NCBI GenBank assembly: GCA_019057475.1
Contig: DXJO01000018.1
Span: 1 to 64,000, forward strand
From: Candidatus Thorarchaeota archaeon
GTDB taxonomy: Archaea > Asgardarchaeota > Thorarchaeia > Thorarchaeales > Thorarchaeaceae
Direction: 5' to 3'
DNA length: 64,000 nucleotides
Shown here: piece by piece, positions 8,472-17,091 of the stretch
Layout: every line of letters begins with the position of its first letter
Numbering within the stretch: position 1 is the stretch's first letter
Position numbers and translations under genes: made by a program
Notes under the pieces: generated by a model
Database searches by the model: none
The model's input: the letters and a program-made list of their open reading frames with translations, nothing else
Told to the model about the DNA's origin: nothing

Positions 8472-9119
8472 CATTTCTCCCTCTGTAACTCTTTCTGTAA
8501 CTGTAACCTTTTCTGTGAACTCGTGTGAACTTGTTAGACCTCTCTGTGAAGAAGAGGAGTCAGAACCGCCTAACATGAGTGAATTGCCTAACATGAGTGA
8601 GTCTCTGTGAGTGTTGTTAATATTGTTAGTTGTGCACGTCAATTCTGTTAGTATTGTTAGTCTTAAGTATCCTTAGAAGTAATGCACCCTCATCTTAACT
8701 GCCGTCATCGTGAAATCCTCATGCCCTCAAACAAGGGTGCATTACTTCTCTGCACACATCAAGTAACAGAATATTCCTGTTACTCGGTTTCTCTAACACC
8801 CCCATTTCTCCGGCACTACAAAGCAAGACAGGGCATTTCATGTGAGTAACAGGATACTCAGGATACCTACTTTTCCTAGACCCTTCATTTCTCTAGGGGT
8901 GTTGGCTCCCATGTTATCTTTCGACCTCCCGTGATTTTCATGCCAGACAGTTGAGTGCCAACACCCACTCAAACCTAGAATTTCACATGGGGTGTTGAGA
9001 ACACTCCTTTTAGGGGTGTTCTGACACTTTTCTGAGAGGGACTCATACACTAGGGGTATCCACAGAGCCTTATCTATGCGATATGTGCCTAGACTTGTCT
9101 TTGATACCTGTGCATCTGT
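8472..9119. repeat. Intergenic region with nested inverted and direct repeats
   Basis: About 650 bp without a gene but dense in repeats. CCTAACATGAGTGA occurs twice in tandem near 8570-8598. A perfect 16-bp inverted repeat AGAAGTAATGCACCCT is at 8675-8690 and 8734-8749 with a 43-nt loop. AGTAACAG...CTGTTACT lies near 8763-8785. A 10-bp pair GGGTGTTGGC is at 8897-8906 and 8957-8966. A short hairpin AGAACACTCC / GGGGTGTTCT is at 8998-9022. CTAGAATTTCACATG near 8975 recurs as CTAGGATTTCACATG near 9124. Candidate replication origin, or recombination/att region next to the integrase. Confidence 0.6.
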
Positions 9120-9122
9120 TAG

Positions 9123-9803
9123 TCTAGGATTTCACATGTCTATGAGTCCGTGCCAGCTCTGAAGGCATGGCTTCATGTGCATCCCACGGGCAACGGCGCA
9201 GTGTGGACATCACTGATTCGTCCTTTTCATCTCATACGCACGAGACAACTCTATGAGGTCATGCAAATGGCTATTGAGAGAGTAGGTATAACGAGAAAGG
9301 TGAAGAGGATCGTCCACAATCTCCGGCACACAAGAATAACGGAGTTAGTAAGGCTTGGAATACGCGGCCAAGCATTGAGCAAGCTGGTTGGATGGACCAA
9401 GAGAAGCAACATGGAGGCTGTCTACGTTCACTTGTCAACAGAGGATGTCAAGAACGAATTACACGCTAAGGTCTTCGGTATTGCAACCAAAAGAGAAAAA
9501 CCCAGGCCACTCCTAGAGTCTATGACCTGCCCGCGATGTAAGACGCATAACGACCAAACTGCTAGGATCTGCTCAGACTGCAGTATGCCCCTCTCGAATG
9601 ACGCTATCGTAAAAGCACTTGAGAAACTAGAGAAGCAGAAGACGGCTGCAATTGATGTTATATTTGCAGACGTGCTTGGCGGCGCCTTTGATGACATGTT
9701 CTCTGGCTACATGGAAAAACATGGCGAGCGCATTGCAGACCTCTTACAACCTATCGTGCAAAGAATGCTAGCAGAGGAAAGGAAGAAACAGCCCAAGGCA
9801 TAG
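9123..9803 (+). pseudogene. Truncated tyrosine recombinase (integrase) with C-terminal zinc ribbon
   Basis: The visible frame opens after a TAG at 9120 and contains only the later half of a catalytic domain: a PALKAWLHVHP segment, then HNLRHTRITELVRLG (the HxxR box), GWTKRSNMEAVYVH with the nucleophile Tyr. The upstream catalytic Arg and the whole arm/core-binding region are missing. A GTG at 9150 could start a 217-aa product. The tail has a zinc ribbon (CPRC...CSDC), common in archaeal integrases, and a helical end. Either a decayed integrase or the C-terminal half of an SSV-type integrase split by integration; no matching N-terminal half is in the window. Confidence 0.75.
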
Positions 9804-9806
9804 TGC

Positions 9807-10016
9807 CTAGACTGCATGCACTGGCGATACCACTACTGCCGCTTCCATCTTCTGCTTTCGCTTCTCGATTACTGTTTTCAGTTCTTGCATCAAGCTGGCT
9901 TGGTTTTCTCGGGCCGAAACCTCGGGCATCGGCAAATGGTCAAACCCCTCTTTCGAGAGTGTGTCAAGAAACTCACCGACCTGACAAGGCCGATATACTA
10001 AAGCGTTCGCATTCAT
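9807..10016 (-). pseudogene. Fragment of an RHH-family gene (C-terminal tail)
   Basis: Convergent with the integrase fragment, 3 nt away. Its last about 30 residues (ASLMQELKTVIEKRKQKM, ending VVSPVHAV) match the end of the minus-strand RHH gene at 10605-10922, at about 80% DNA identity over the tail. The N-terminal DNA-binding part is not recognisable, so this is a remnant of a duplicated integrase-RHH module. Confidence 0.55.
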
Positions 10017-10084
10017 ACACTAAATGAAGAAAATGGATGCGAATATTTCCAGCTTCAGTATGCTGGGATGGGGAAGTCGCTGCG

Positions 10085-10384
10085 ATGACCGAAGAAGAAC
10101 CATATGTTAGTGTAAGGATGAAGTCTGCGTTTGCAGGAATATTGACTTGTCTCACTGTAGTATTCGCTTTCTTTGTTTTTTCAGGCGCATATGACTACAA
10201 ATATCCCTTTGTCATGATATGGTTCTTGGGTGGTTATCTAGTTGTTTCTGTGTCCTTGTGGCTGGATGTTGCGGAGAAGAAAGAGAAGATCTGTAATCGA
10301 CGGGTAAGGTACAGTCAAGCAATACTACATATCGCTCATATTATATTTGGCTTTCTCGTTCTGCTAAACATCCTTTTGCCTTGA
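10085..10384 (+). CDS. Small membrane protein
   Basis: 99 aa from the ATG at 10085; a longer start at 10037 is less likely. Three predicted transmembrane helices (FAGILTCLTVVFAFFVF; MIWFLGGYLVVSVSLWL; AHIIFGFLVLLNILL) with a basic loop between the second and third. It lies between two copies of the integrase-tail/RHH-tail module. No family recognised. Confidence 0.5.
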   Translation: MTEEEPYVSVRMKSAFAGILTCLTVVFAFFVFSGAYDYKYPFVMIWFLGGYLVVSVSLWLDVAEKKEKICNRRVRYSQAILHIAHIIFGFLVLLNILLP

Positions 10385-10608
10385 CAATTGGCCATCTTCA
10401 TCGTTCCAGAAGACTAGTCATCACTGACAGGGGGCGACGTGTGGTGCAGAAGACCAGGGAGATTCAGGAGATCCTCGAGAATCCGCCAGAGGCATTCATG
10501 GATGAATACATAGCCACACATGGCGCGATTGTCGAGAAATTACTCCAGCCACTCGTGAATAAAATGGTGGCCGAAGCACTTGCGCGAGAAAGAAAGGCAG
10601 GTAATTAG
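10381..10608 (+). pseudogene. Decayed C-terminus of a second integrase
   Basis: The 75-aa reading ends with a helical tail (FMDEYIATHGAIVEKLLQPLVNKM) that matches the end of the 9123-9803 integrase (MFSGYMEKHGERIADLLQPI). The catalytic boxes and the zinc ribbon are absent. As in the first copy, it is convergent with an RHH gene and overlaps it by a few bases. Evidence for duplication or tandem insertion of related elements. Confidence 0.6.
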
Positions 10609-10922
10609 GCACGCACTGGCGATGCCACTATTGCCTGTTCCATCTTCTCTTTACGCTTTGCAAGAATTGCATTCAACTCAGCCATCAGCGCAGCCCGCTC
10701 AGGACTGACCGGTCCCCTGTGGATCACCACGCGGCGCCTGGTCGCTGTCGTGATTTCTCTCTGCTGTTCCTCGATGATTGCATATTCAGGAATTAACGCC
10801 CGCTCCATATCGATCTTCAGGAGAGTCCGGATGAAGGCACTCATGCTGATGCCATGCGTGGCTTTGATTGTTCTAAGGTGATCCAGCTGGCTCTCGCTAA
10901 GACCTATCGTGAGCAGTTTCAT
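10605..10922 (-). CDS. Ribbon-helix-helix DNA-binding protein
   Basis: 105 aa from the ATG at 10922 (longer starts at 10958 or 11021 add no recognisable sequence). KLLTIGLSESQLDHLRTIKA followed by GISMSAFIRTLLKID is a typical RHH: one strand and two helices. A linker and a basic C-terminal helix follow, shared with the proteins at 5882 and 9807. The DNA just upstream carries three imperfect repeats (11.0-11.25 kb) that are plausible operator sites for autoregulation (inference). Confidence 0.7.
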   Translation of the reverse strand: MKLLTIGLSESQLDHLRTIKATHGISMSAFIRTLLKIDMERALIPEYAIIEEQQREITTATRRRVVIHRGPVSPERAALMAELNAILAKRKEKMEQAIVASPVRA

Positions 10923-11004
10923 GTGTGGCCAGCTCGCGTTCAGTCCTATTAGTGGCATGGTCGGAAATACACTTTGGTAGTGGTTTTGACGTCTGACCAC
11001 CGTG

Positions 11005-11400
11005 GTTAGAATGTAGGACAACCGGAAGAAACCAACCAGGGCCGTTTTGCACGATCCTGCGACCCCGTTGAGTCTGACTCAATGGTTGAAACCGATATGC
11101 AATTTGGCCCTGAGATGTAGGCCAACTCGGGACGATTTGCATGCCACTGATAAAACATGCAATCATGATCATACGTTTTCAAACGACGTGCAATTTGTCC
11201 CAGAGATGTAGGACAACCCGTAGAAATGATGTCTTTACCAAATTTGGTGAGATCGTCTGTCAGGCCCTGTTTCAATCTCTGGGATCTGGGTTCATCTTCT
11301 GCAACGCCACAAGTAGACCTTAGTAATGTTACTAAGGTTTCATAATCATTCTCCTTCATCGCCATCAACACCAATCCTGAAGAGTTGGCCTACAAATTAC
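11005..11400. repeat. Imperfect tandem repeats, about 90-100 bp apart
   Basis: The core ATGTAGGMCAACYCG occurs near 11013, 11115 and 11206, the last two preceded by TGCAATTTGKCCCWGAG. An inverted copy, GTTGGCCTACAAATT, lies near 11385. Open frames across this stretch read through the repeats and are not convincing genes. Position upstream of an RHH gene suggests operators, or iterons of a former replicon. Confidence 0.55.
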
Positions 11401-11519
11401 ATTCACCAGTAGAATACAGGTGGCCATTCTCGGGAAATCCTAATTAAGTCGTCAACATCAGTGTCGACATAAGGTTGTGACTGCGAATGGTGACCTGCGA
11501 ATACGGACGTGTTTCTGGG

Positions 11520-11765
11520 ATGAGCGCGGGAATGTCCATCAGAAAAAAGGCTAAATTGAGCCTTATCAAAGCGGGAGTTAAGATCGTCATTCTCTGTGTC
11601 GTCTTCTTCTGGGCTTTCCCCTATTGGATTGCGCCTGACATCTTTGGCATCACGCCGCAGGTCTACGAAGAGAACCGTTTCCTCCTCGGGATTGTCGCAG
11701 GCGTCGCGGCTGCGCCCTTCATGTGGTTCAGCGACCGGATAATCGAGTACCAGATGGGCAGGTGA
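11520..11765 (+). CDS. Small membrane protein
   Basis: 81 aa from the ATG at 11520 (11532 is also possible). Two transmembrane helices: VKIVILCVVFFWAFPYWI and FLLGIVAGVAAAPFMWF, with a basic N-terminus. No family recognised. It is followed closely by the 11772 gene on the same strand. Confidence 0.5.
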   Translation: MSAGMSIRKKAKLSLIKAGVKIVILCVVFFWAFPYWIAPDIFGITPQVYEENRFLLGIVAGVAAAPFMWFSDRIIEYQMGR

Positions 11766-11771
11766 TCCTTT

Positions 11772-12194
11772 TTGGGGAGAAGGCGCACTGTGGTCAGGCG
11801 AAGACTGTTCGGCAGAAGAAAGAGCGATAAGAAACACCACCTGGGAGCAACGACACAACTGGCAGGAACAGAAGCGGCATCATATGACGCAGTGATCGCA
11901 CGGATTCAGACAGTGACAGAAGCAGATGAGTTGATAGGACGCCTTGAGAATGAGTTACAGAAATCCAAGAGTCCTGCCCTGAGAAGGCGCCTGCAACTGG
12001 CTATCGAAGGCACTAATATACGGAAAGCACAACTGCTGACAACGACGGGCACAGAGAAGAAGGCCCGTCCTGCCAAGACGTTGCGAGAACTATTTACAGG
12101 CCGCAGGGACAAGATTGTGGATGATCGCGCCCCGATAATATCCTCCATAACGCCTGTGGAGCCATCTGATGGCGACGAGCCACAGAATGAATAA
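11772..12194 (+). CDS. Hypothetical 140-aa basic protein
   Basis: TTG start at 11772, or GTG at 11790. Very basic N-terminus (RRRTVVRRRLFGRRK), a helical middle (about 50-90) and an acidic C-terminus. Seven bases separate it from the membrane-protein gene, so the two probably share a transcript. No family recognised. Confidence 0.5.
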   Translation: MGRRRTVVRRRLFGRRKSDKKHHLGATTQLAGTEAASYDAVIARIQTVTEADELIGRLENELQKSKSPALRRRLQLAIEGTNIRKAQLLTTTGTEKKARPAKTLRELFTGRRDKIVDDRAPIISSITPVEPSDGDEPQNE

Positions 12195-12482
12195 AAATCC
12201 CTATCTTGTTCAGAATACTCCATTTAGCGATCTTCTAAGGAAAAAGGGAGAGAAGAGAGTATCAGAACATTAGTGTATGAAATGAGGATATGCGACAGTG
12301 TGACTATGGTCGTTTCACTCGTCCCGTACAAGTTGCGCGCGTTCAGAGATCGTCAGTCCGACAGAGTCAGACAGTGAGAAGAGGATTTGGATGGGGGGGC
12401 GGGCATAGTCGGAGAAGAGTGCCACAGTGGGGCCTCTAGGGGCGTTAGTGGTGGTAGTAGTATAGAACATAGTGCAGTAGTC
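12195..12482. other. Intergenic region
   Basis: I see no supported gene. The frame of the next gene can be extended upstream to 12387, but that part is Gly/Ser-rich and unlike a protein start. Confidence 0.4.
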
Positions 12483-12959
12483 ATGGCGGCCCCGCCTGCC
12501 TTCCTGCCTGCATGCCGAGTAGACGATCCAGATTGCTATGAGCTTAATAGAGATGGCACGATGTGGAGTCACATGGCCTCACGTAATCGAGTGGAACTGA
12601 AATGGCGTAGACTACGCACCCCGTTTGCATTCTTTTTATGGCCCGACAGATTGCTAGGTCTACAGGACTCAGGTTTCATTGAAGGCAAAGCTCTGATTAG
12701 AGAAAAGGAATTCGTCGAGAACTCCCCGTTCCCAAAGAATAAGATCATGAGTATCGTCGCCAGACTACCTGCGAGCCTTCGGCGCGGTTTGGAGAAGACA
12801 CGAGGTTCCAACTGTGTGTGGATCAAATACTATGGCTACCGGCAGTGGAAAGGGCAAGGTCCTCTGCGGGCTCGTTTCTTTGTGCAGGGCGTGACCCCTA
12901 AGCGAGAAAAAGAAATCCTAGAGGATGAGTGCAAAATTCCTAGAAATCAGTGGCCATGA
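12483..12959 (+). CDS. Hypothetical 158-aa protein
   Basis: Start is uncertain: ATG at 12483, 12561 or 12573. The better-looking protein begins around 12573 with NRVELKWRRLRTPFAFFLW, then a mixed alpha/beta region with conserved-looking aromatic and basic residues (WIKYYGYRQWKGQGP). No family recognised. Its end overlaps the start of the next small ORF at 12925. Confidence 0.45.
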   Translation: MAAPPAFLPACRVDDPDCYELNRDGTMWSHMASRNRVELKWRRLRTPFAFFLWPDRLLGLQDSGFIEGKALIREKEFVENSPFPKNKIMSIVARLPASLRRGLEKTRGSNCVWIKYYGYRQWKGQGPLRARFFVQGVTPKREKEILEDECKIPRNQWP

Positions 12960-13164
12960 CTGTATCCACCCTGAATATCTTGTGACGCCTCGTCGTATTG
13001 AAAGATTCCAGACCGTAAAGAAGACCACAGACCTAAGGGTTGAGTTGAGAAGGCTGACCGAGGAAGAGAGGGCGGCAAAAGCCCGGCTGAAAAAGGAGAG
13101 GGGCAAACTTGACGAAACAACGGGTCTCCAGCCTAGAGGGGAGGGAGCAGGGGCTGAAAGGTAA
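12925..13164 (+). CDS. Hypothetical 79-aa protein
   Basis: Overlaps both neighbours (35 nt with the previous, 56 nt with the next), which is unusual. The N-terminus contains Cys/His (GHDCIHPEYLVTP) and the C-terminal half is a charged helix. Could be genuine in a compressed element or a chance frame. Confidence 0.4.
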   Translation: MSAKFLEISGHDCIHPEYLVTPRRIERFQTVKKTTDLRVELRRLTEEERAAKARLKKERGKLDETTGLQPRGEGAGAER

Positions 13165-13687
13165 GGTTGACGAGTTAGTCAGCATCTTTCGATGGTATAA
13201 GGACTGGTATCAAACCGAGGCACCAGAGCTGGAAGAGCATGAATCAGCCCTGCTTAGATCCGTCCGCCGTTTGGAGAAGACAAACTCCCAGCTTCAGAGG
13301 GGGAACCAAGAGCTAAAAGAGGAAAACAAACAATTGGAAGTCAAGATAGGGGGAAAGAAGAGGAATATTGAGCAGATAGAGGAGGCAAAGCAAGCATTAG
13401 AAACTGAAATCCAGGAGATGCAGAAGAAGGTAGAGGAGATCGAGGGGAGAAGAGATGAAGAAGAGGAGAAGCTGAGAAGAGCTACAAGGGAGAGAGAGAT
13501 GTTCGAGAGAAATCTAAGGACTATTGTACTAAAGCTAAGCTCAGGACGGGAGGAGCTCAAGGAAACCGAGATGAAGCTGAAGGAGCTAGAGGCGGACATA
13601 AAGTGGAGGGAGAGGAGGCGTAATGAGTTGACCCTACACCTTCCCAAGCTGCCACCTCTTCCACCACTTCCAAATGAGGACAATTAA
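13109..13687 (+). CDS. Long coiled-coil protein with Pro-rich tail
   Basis: 192 aa from TTG, with AAAGGAGAGG upstream. Nearly all of residues 1-170 is a heptad-repeat coiled coil rich in Glu, Lys, Leu and Gln; the last 15 residues are Leu/Pro-rich (LPKLPPLPPLP). An extended rod with a short binding tail suggests a scaffold or tethering role; nothing more can be said. Confidence 0.55.
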   Translation: MTKQRVSSLEGREQGLKGKVDELVSIFRWYKDWYQTEAPELEEHESALLRSVRRLEKTNSQLQRGNQELKEENKQLEVKIGGKKRNIEQIEEAKQALETEIQEMQKKVEEIEGRRDEEEEKLRRATREREMFERNLRTIVLKLSSGREELKETEMKLKELEADIKWRERRRNELTLHLPKLPPLPPLPNEDN

Positions 13688-13766
13688 CCTTTAACGAGCT
13701 ACAGATTGAAAATGGGTATCTCAGGTTTTTTACTATGTTGGCTTCATCGAGGTCGACATGTTCTGA

Positions 13767-14129
13767 GGGCCCGAAACTGATATTCAGGAGAGCAAAGAGC
13801 CTTTCAAGACCTTCTTCAGCGAAGAGGCCACTGCTTCGATCCGCGAGTACATCATGAGGCACAGACGGGATGCTGGAGACAATGAACCAATATTCATTAA
13901 GCACCGTGATTATGACTACGAATACAACGGCAGTACAGTCGATGTGGGTGGCTATATGAACGCAGGAACTCTAAACAACAATTTTCGATTGGCTGCTGAG
14001 AAATTGGGACACACCGAGAGCGGCAAACAAAACCAGTTGGAACGAATCTCGACTCCATCATCAGTACCGAAAGCAACACTAGAGATGCTGTTCAATTCAG
14101 AAAATATCTCTCAATTACCAACAATCTAA
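13767..14129 (+). pseudogene. Tyrosine recombinase fragment
   Basis: Open from 13767 (after a TGA). ESKEPFKTFFSEEATASIREYI followed by RRDAGDNEPIF and a later NNNFRLAAEKLG segment follow the order seen in the N-lobe of integrase catalytic domains (fixed-S-K strand, helix, spacer, F-R-x-A-A helix). The catalytic HxxR and Tyr are missing and the frame ends soon after. A short related reading runs upstream of the TGA (GFIEVDMF). Second independent integrase relic in this region. Confidence 0.45.
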
Positions 14130-14139
14130 TACTTACTGA

Positions 14140-14778
14140 CTATCTGGAGTTCATGTTGTTCTCATCCTCTAGTCCACGGACGATAGTACTACTGCGCTCA
14201 GCGGTCTTCGCTTGTCCCTCATCTCTCTTGTTCTCTGCCCGTTTTGCCATCACACAACTAGCTGATGACACCAGTCCACCAGCAAGAGACACTACAGGGC
14301 CCACACCAATGCTAATTGTAGCGTCTGTTGCGTAGAGAATACATATGTCGATTGGAAGACTATCAATCTGGCCTCGGATCGTGAACACTGCAGGACTGTA
14401 GAAGGCAATGACTAGAACACAACCAAGAACACAAAGCATACAGCTGGCAGCGGCAATGGAAGGAACAATCCAATGCTTAGTGATTTTCTTGATCCTCCAT
14501 GCCAATACAAGATTCAGAAGACCCCCTGCAAGGGGGAGCAGTCCAAACCAGAAATCACTTGAGGCTGTAGCCCAGTATTCGCCAGACCATACTGTGACGC
14601 TTGCACCGGTCGAGTTGAGGGTCCCAAAGCCAAAGCCATAAACAACTCCAGAGACTCGGAAGGTATCCACACTCACGTGATGGACGTCACCTGAGAACAC
14701 GAGCCAGGGCTCAAAGACGCCCCAGATCATCAGGAGTGCACCTAGGAAACACAGCCCTCGTAATATCCTTGCCTTCAT
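14140..14778 (-). CDS. Four-helix membrane protein
   Basis: 212 aa from the ATG at 14778, preceded by GGTGG; a longer start at 14820 is less likely. Hydrophobic helices at about 5-25, 70-90, 105-130 and 165-185; the 35-residue loop after helix 1 is predicted outside; the charged tail (AENKRDEGQAKTAERS) inside. No family recognised. Confidence 0.6.
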   Translation of the reverse strand: MKARILRGLCFLGALLMIWGVFEPWLVFSGDVHHVSVDTFRVSGVVYGFGFGTLNSTGASVTVWSGEYWATASSDFWFGLLPLAGGLLNLVLAWRIKKITKHWIVPSIAAASCMLCVLGCVLVIAFYSPAVFTIRGQIDSLPIDICILYATDATISIGVGPVVSLAGGLVSSASCVMAKRAENKRDEGQAKTAERSSTIVRGLEDENNMNSR

Positions 14779-15017
14779 CTTTCCACCATCCTTGCTCTTG
14801 TTCTGGCTGTCGATTCTCAATTAATTCTGATTCCTAGATTTCCTTTAAGTGCATCCCCAAAGCATAGTTTTCCTGATGTCTAGGCTATTCAGGCCTTTTG
14901 ACAAATGCGAGCACCAAGGCTTATCTTGGTTTCAACGGATTCTCTGACAGATGGTTCCATATGCTCTCCTTCACAGACTCAGAAGCTCCATGCAACTGCA
15001 TGTCATTGAAGAATCTA

Positions 15018-16199
15018 TCAGTATTTTGTTATTACGTTGTAGCCCTCGATTACGAATATGAATTCGGTGACCTGAAAGCCATGTGGGGCTAAGAAATGTA
15101 GATCAATGTATTCACTGATGCCGCCATTGTGGGTGGCTCCCAGAGTGTCTACCCTAATATCGTCACTGGCCTTCAGTTCTCGTTTGACATTACCATCGGC
15201 TGAGTGCCTAGCGCTAACAAGTGGTAGACTAACGATTTTCCCGCCCTCAAGTCTGACAAACAACTGAACGCAGTCAATGTGGGAAATGGTCAGTGGGTGT
15301 TCAGTTAGCATTAGGCGATACATGTTTTCGCAGACTGCGGGAATCGTATTCAGCCTAGCACCAACAGTGACATCATCACTAGCATGGATATTCAAGAGGC
15401 CCCCGTCGACGTATTGATCACCGTCATAGACAGAAAGAATCGGGCAACCACCACCGCCACCACCCGGGGCGTCATACGTGTAGCTCACATGTTCCGTTGT
15501 TGTCTTGTATGCAGATATAGGAACATACGGATTAAAGCATTGCCAGAAGTAAGTCTTGAACTCAAGGTAAATATCATAGGTCCCCTCTAGGGTTGGGTCA
15601 ACTGCCAATTGAAATCCGAAACGCATTCCTCGTTGGCTGTCCGACTCATCAAGCGACCCCAATGGATTATAGTATCTCGCCCGAGCATCGTACGTGTGAT
15701 ATTCAGTAGCCGCTCCCGAGACGTCGGCTGCGGCATCAAGGAGATGAGGTATGGCCATCATTCCCTCTGGAGCAATATCTCCTATAATGGCCCAGATAAC
15801 GCCTAATACCTGCAGCTCAGTGCCGCTATCATCGGGACTCACCATGACACTTAGGGATGTGAACCTGTCACCAGTTAATCTATTCCCGAGAGGGTCATAT
15901 CCCCAGACCTTTATCCACATATTTCTGGGTATGAAGTAATATGGGGTGGCATCTCCCCAATCAGCACCACTCACCATCGAGGCATAGAATTGTGGGTGAG
16001 TGTCAGAGTGTGATCCCCCTTGGGAGTAGCCATACTGCAACATACTGCCGTGCTTACCTACATTGTAGCTCCCCACCCATGCAGAGACTGTGTCCACTTC
16101 AGTTTCATACCATGCTGCTGCAGGAGCGATGCCAATAGACAGGGTTATCAATACAAGAAGCGGAACCACGACATAGAATCTAATTCTTCTTTTCCTCAT
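15018..16199 (-). CDS. Secreted protein of unknown function
   Basis: 393 aa from the ATG at 16199, which begins a clear signal peptide: RKRRIRFYVVVPLLVLITL, then a cleavage-like AAAW. The mature part is beta-rich with many Tyr, Gly and Asp, including a glycine run (APGGGGGGCPILSVYDG) at about 275. There is no C-terminal anchor, so it is probably exported or held by other surface proteins. The GGGGGGCPxLSVYDG segment occurs in archaeal surface proteins as a spacer before a Pro/beta domain (from memory). No enzyme motif seen. Confidence 0.6.
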   Translation of the reverse strand: MRKRRIRFYVVVPLLVLITLSIGIAPAAAWYETEVDTVSAWVGSYNVGKHGSMLQYGYSQGGSHSDTHPQFYASMVSGADWGDATPYYFIPRNMWIKVWGYDPLGNRLTGDRFTSLSVMVSPDDSGTELQVLGVIWAIIGDIAPEGMMAIPHLLDAAADVSGAATEYHTYDARARYYNPLGSLDESDSQRGMRFGFQLAVDPTLEGTYDIYLEFKTYFWQCFNPYVPISAYKTTTEHVSYTYDAPGGGGGGCPILSVYDGDQYVDGGLLNIHASDDVTVGARLNTIPAVCENMYRLMLTEHPLTISHIDCVQLFVRLEGGKIVSLPLVSARHSADGNVKRELKASDDIRVDTLGATHNGGISEYIDLHFLAPHGFQVTEFIFVIEGYNVITKY

Positions 16200-16693
16200 T
16201 GCTTGGAATTCTCCAGCAAACCAATAGTAGTCGATATTGTATTGCAACAATCGCCATTTATAGTCTAGTTCAATTTCAATCACCGTCTGCCTAGCGTAGA
16301 CTGTATCTAGACGTCGTCCTGTTGCCTTTTTTCCAGGCCATGCAAGGACGATGAGAACGAACTGACCTGAACCCACTAAGTGCCTCCTAGACAGATGCAG
16401 TTAGCTCCGTGTATCTTAACAATTGGCCAACCTAATCTCGTGTATTCGGTTTTGAAAAGCAGACATGAACTCAAGCAAGCTGGCATTGGAAAGAGAGCTT
16501 TCAAGGATCTGGAAAGCAGTCATGGGAGACGAATACGAATTACGGAGTGCTCATACCGGAAACCCATAGGGGCCGGTCTTAAGTAGGATGTGGACTTGGG
16601 AACCGTCACAGAGATAGCAAGTTCTCGCGGCTGCACTATAGCTGCAGGGCGTCGTAGGTACAAAGAAAGAGAGGATGGCACGATCGCCTGCGC
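16200..16693. other. Intergenic region
   Basis: Nearly 500 bp between two minus-strand genes with no convincing ORF on either strand. It should contain the promoter of the secreted-protein gene. Confidence 0.4.
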
Positions 16694-16993
16694 CTATTTG
16701 GCCATATGCGCCACTCGCTTCGCTCTTTCTAACGCCTCTGCAAAGTCTAGAAACTCATCCACTGTGTCAGGATCGTTGTCCAATATGGTGTCGATGTCAG
16801 TGAGCGACAGGCTCGTTTCGCCACAGTCCGCACAGGTGAAGTAGGACATTATTATCTCATCATCGCTCTTGGAGTCCAGTCCTACTTCCCACGCCTTGAG
16901 TCCTTCAGACCCTAGTGCTATCAAGAGATCCTCTCTGGGAAGGTTTCTCTGTCGCTCTCTCAATGCGCTGGCCAATTCTTCTCTCGTATTCAT
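16694..16993 (-). CDS. Hypothetical 99-aa CxxC protein
   Basis: ATG at 16993 after AAGGAGAGTG. Helical N-terminus, a central CADCG segment and an acidic helical C-terminus (DIDTILDNDPDTVDEFLDFAEALERA). Only one Cys pair, so zinc binding would need a dimer. No family recognised. Confidence 0.5.
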   Translation of the reverse strand: MNTREELASALRERQRNLPREDLLIALGSEGLKAWEVGLDSKSDDEIIMSYFTCADCGETSLSLTDIDTILDNDPDTVDEFLDFAEALERAKRVAHMAK

Positions 16994-17091
16994 TGTTTCA
17001 ATCACTCTCCTTCTTTGTTATTCTCACTCAGTCAGGACTGGTTTCGAGGATCAGTCTCGACTATGATGTGCGGAACATGACGTCATAGACT

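Noticed and set aside
11006-11374. 122-codon minus-strand frame
   Set aside because: It runs through the tandem DNA repeats and repeats the same peptide pieces; better explained as non-coding repeats.
8472-11400. CRISPR array
   Set aside because: Repeats here are few, of differing sequences and not evenly spaced; no cas genes in the window.
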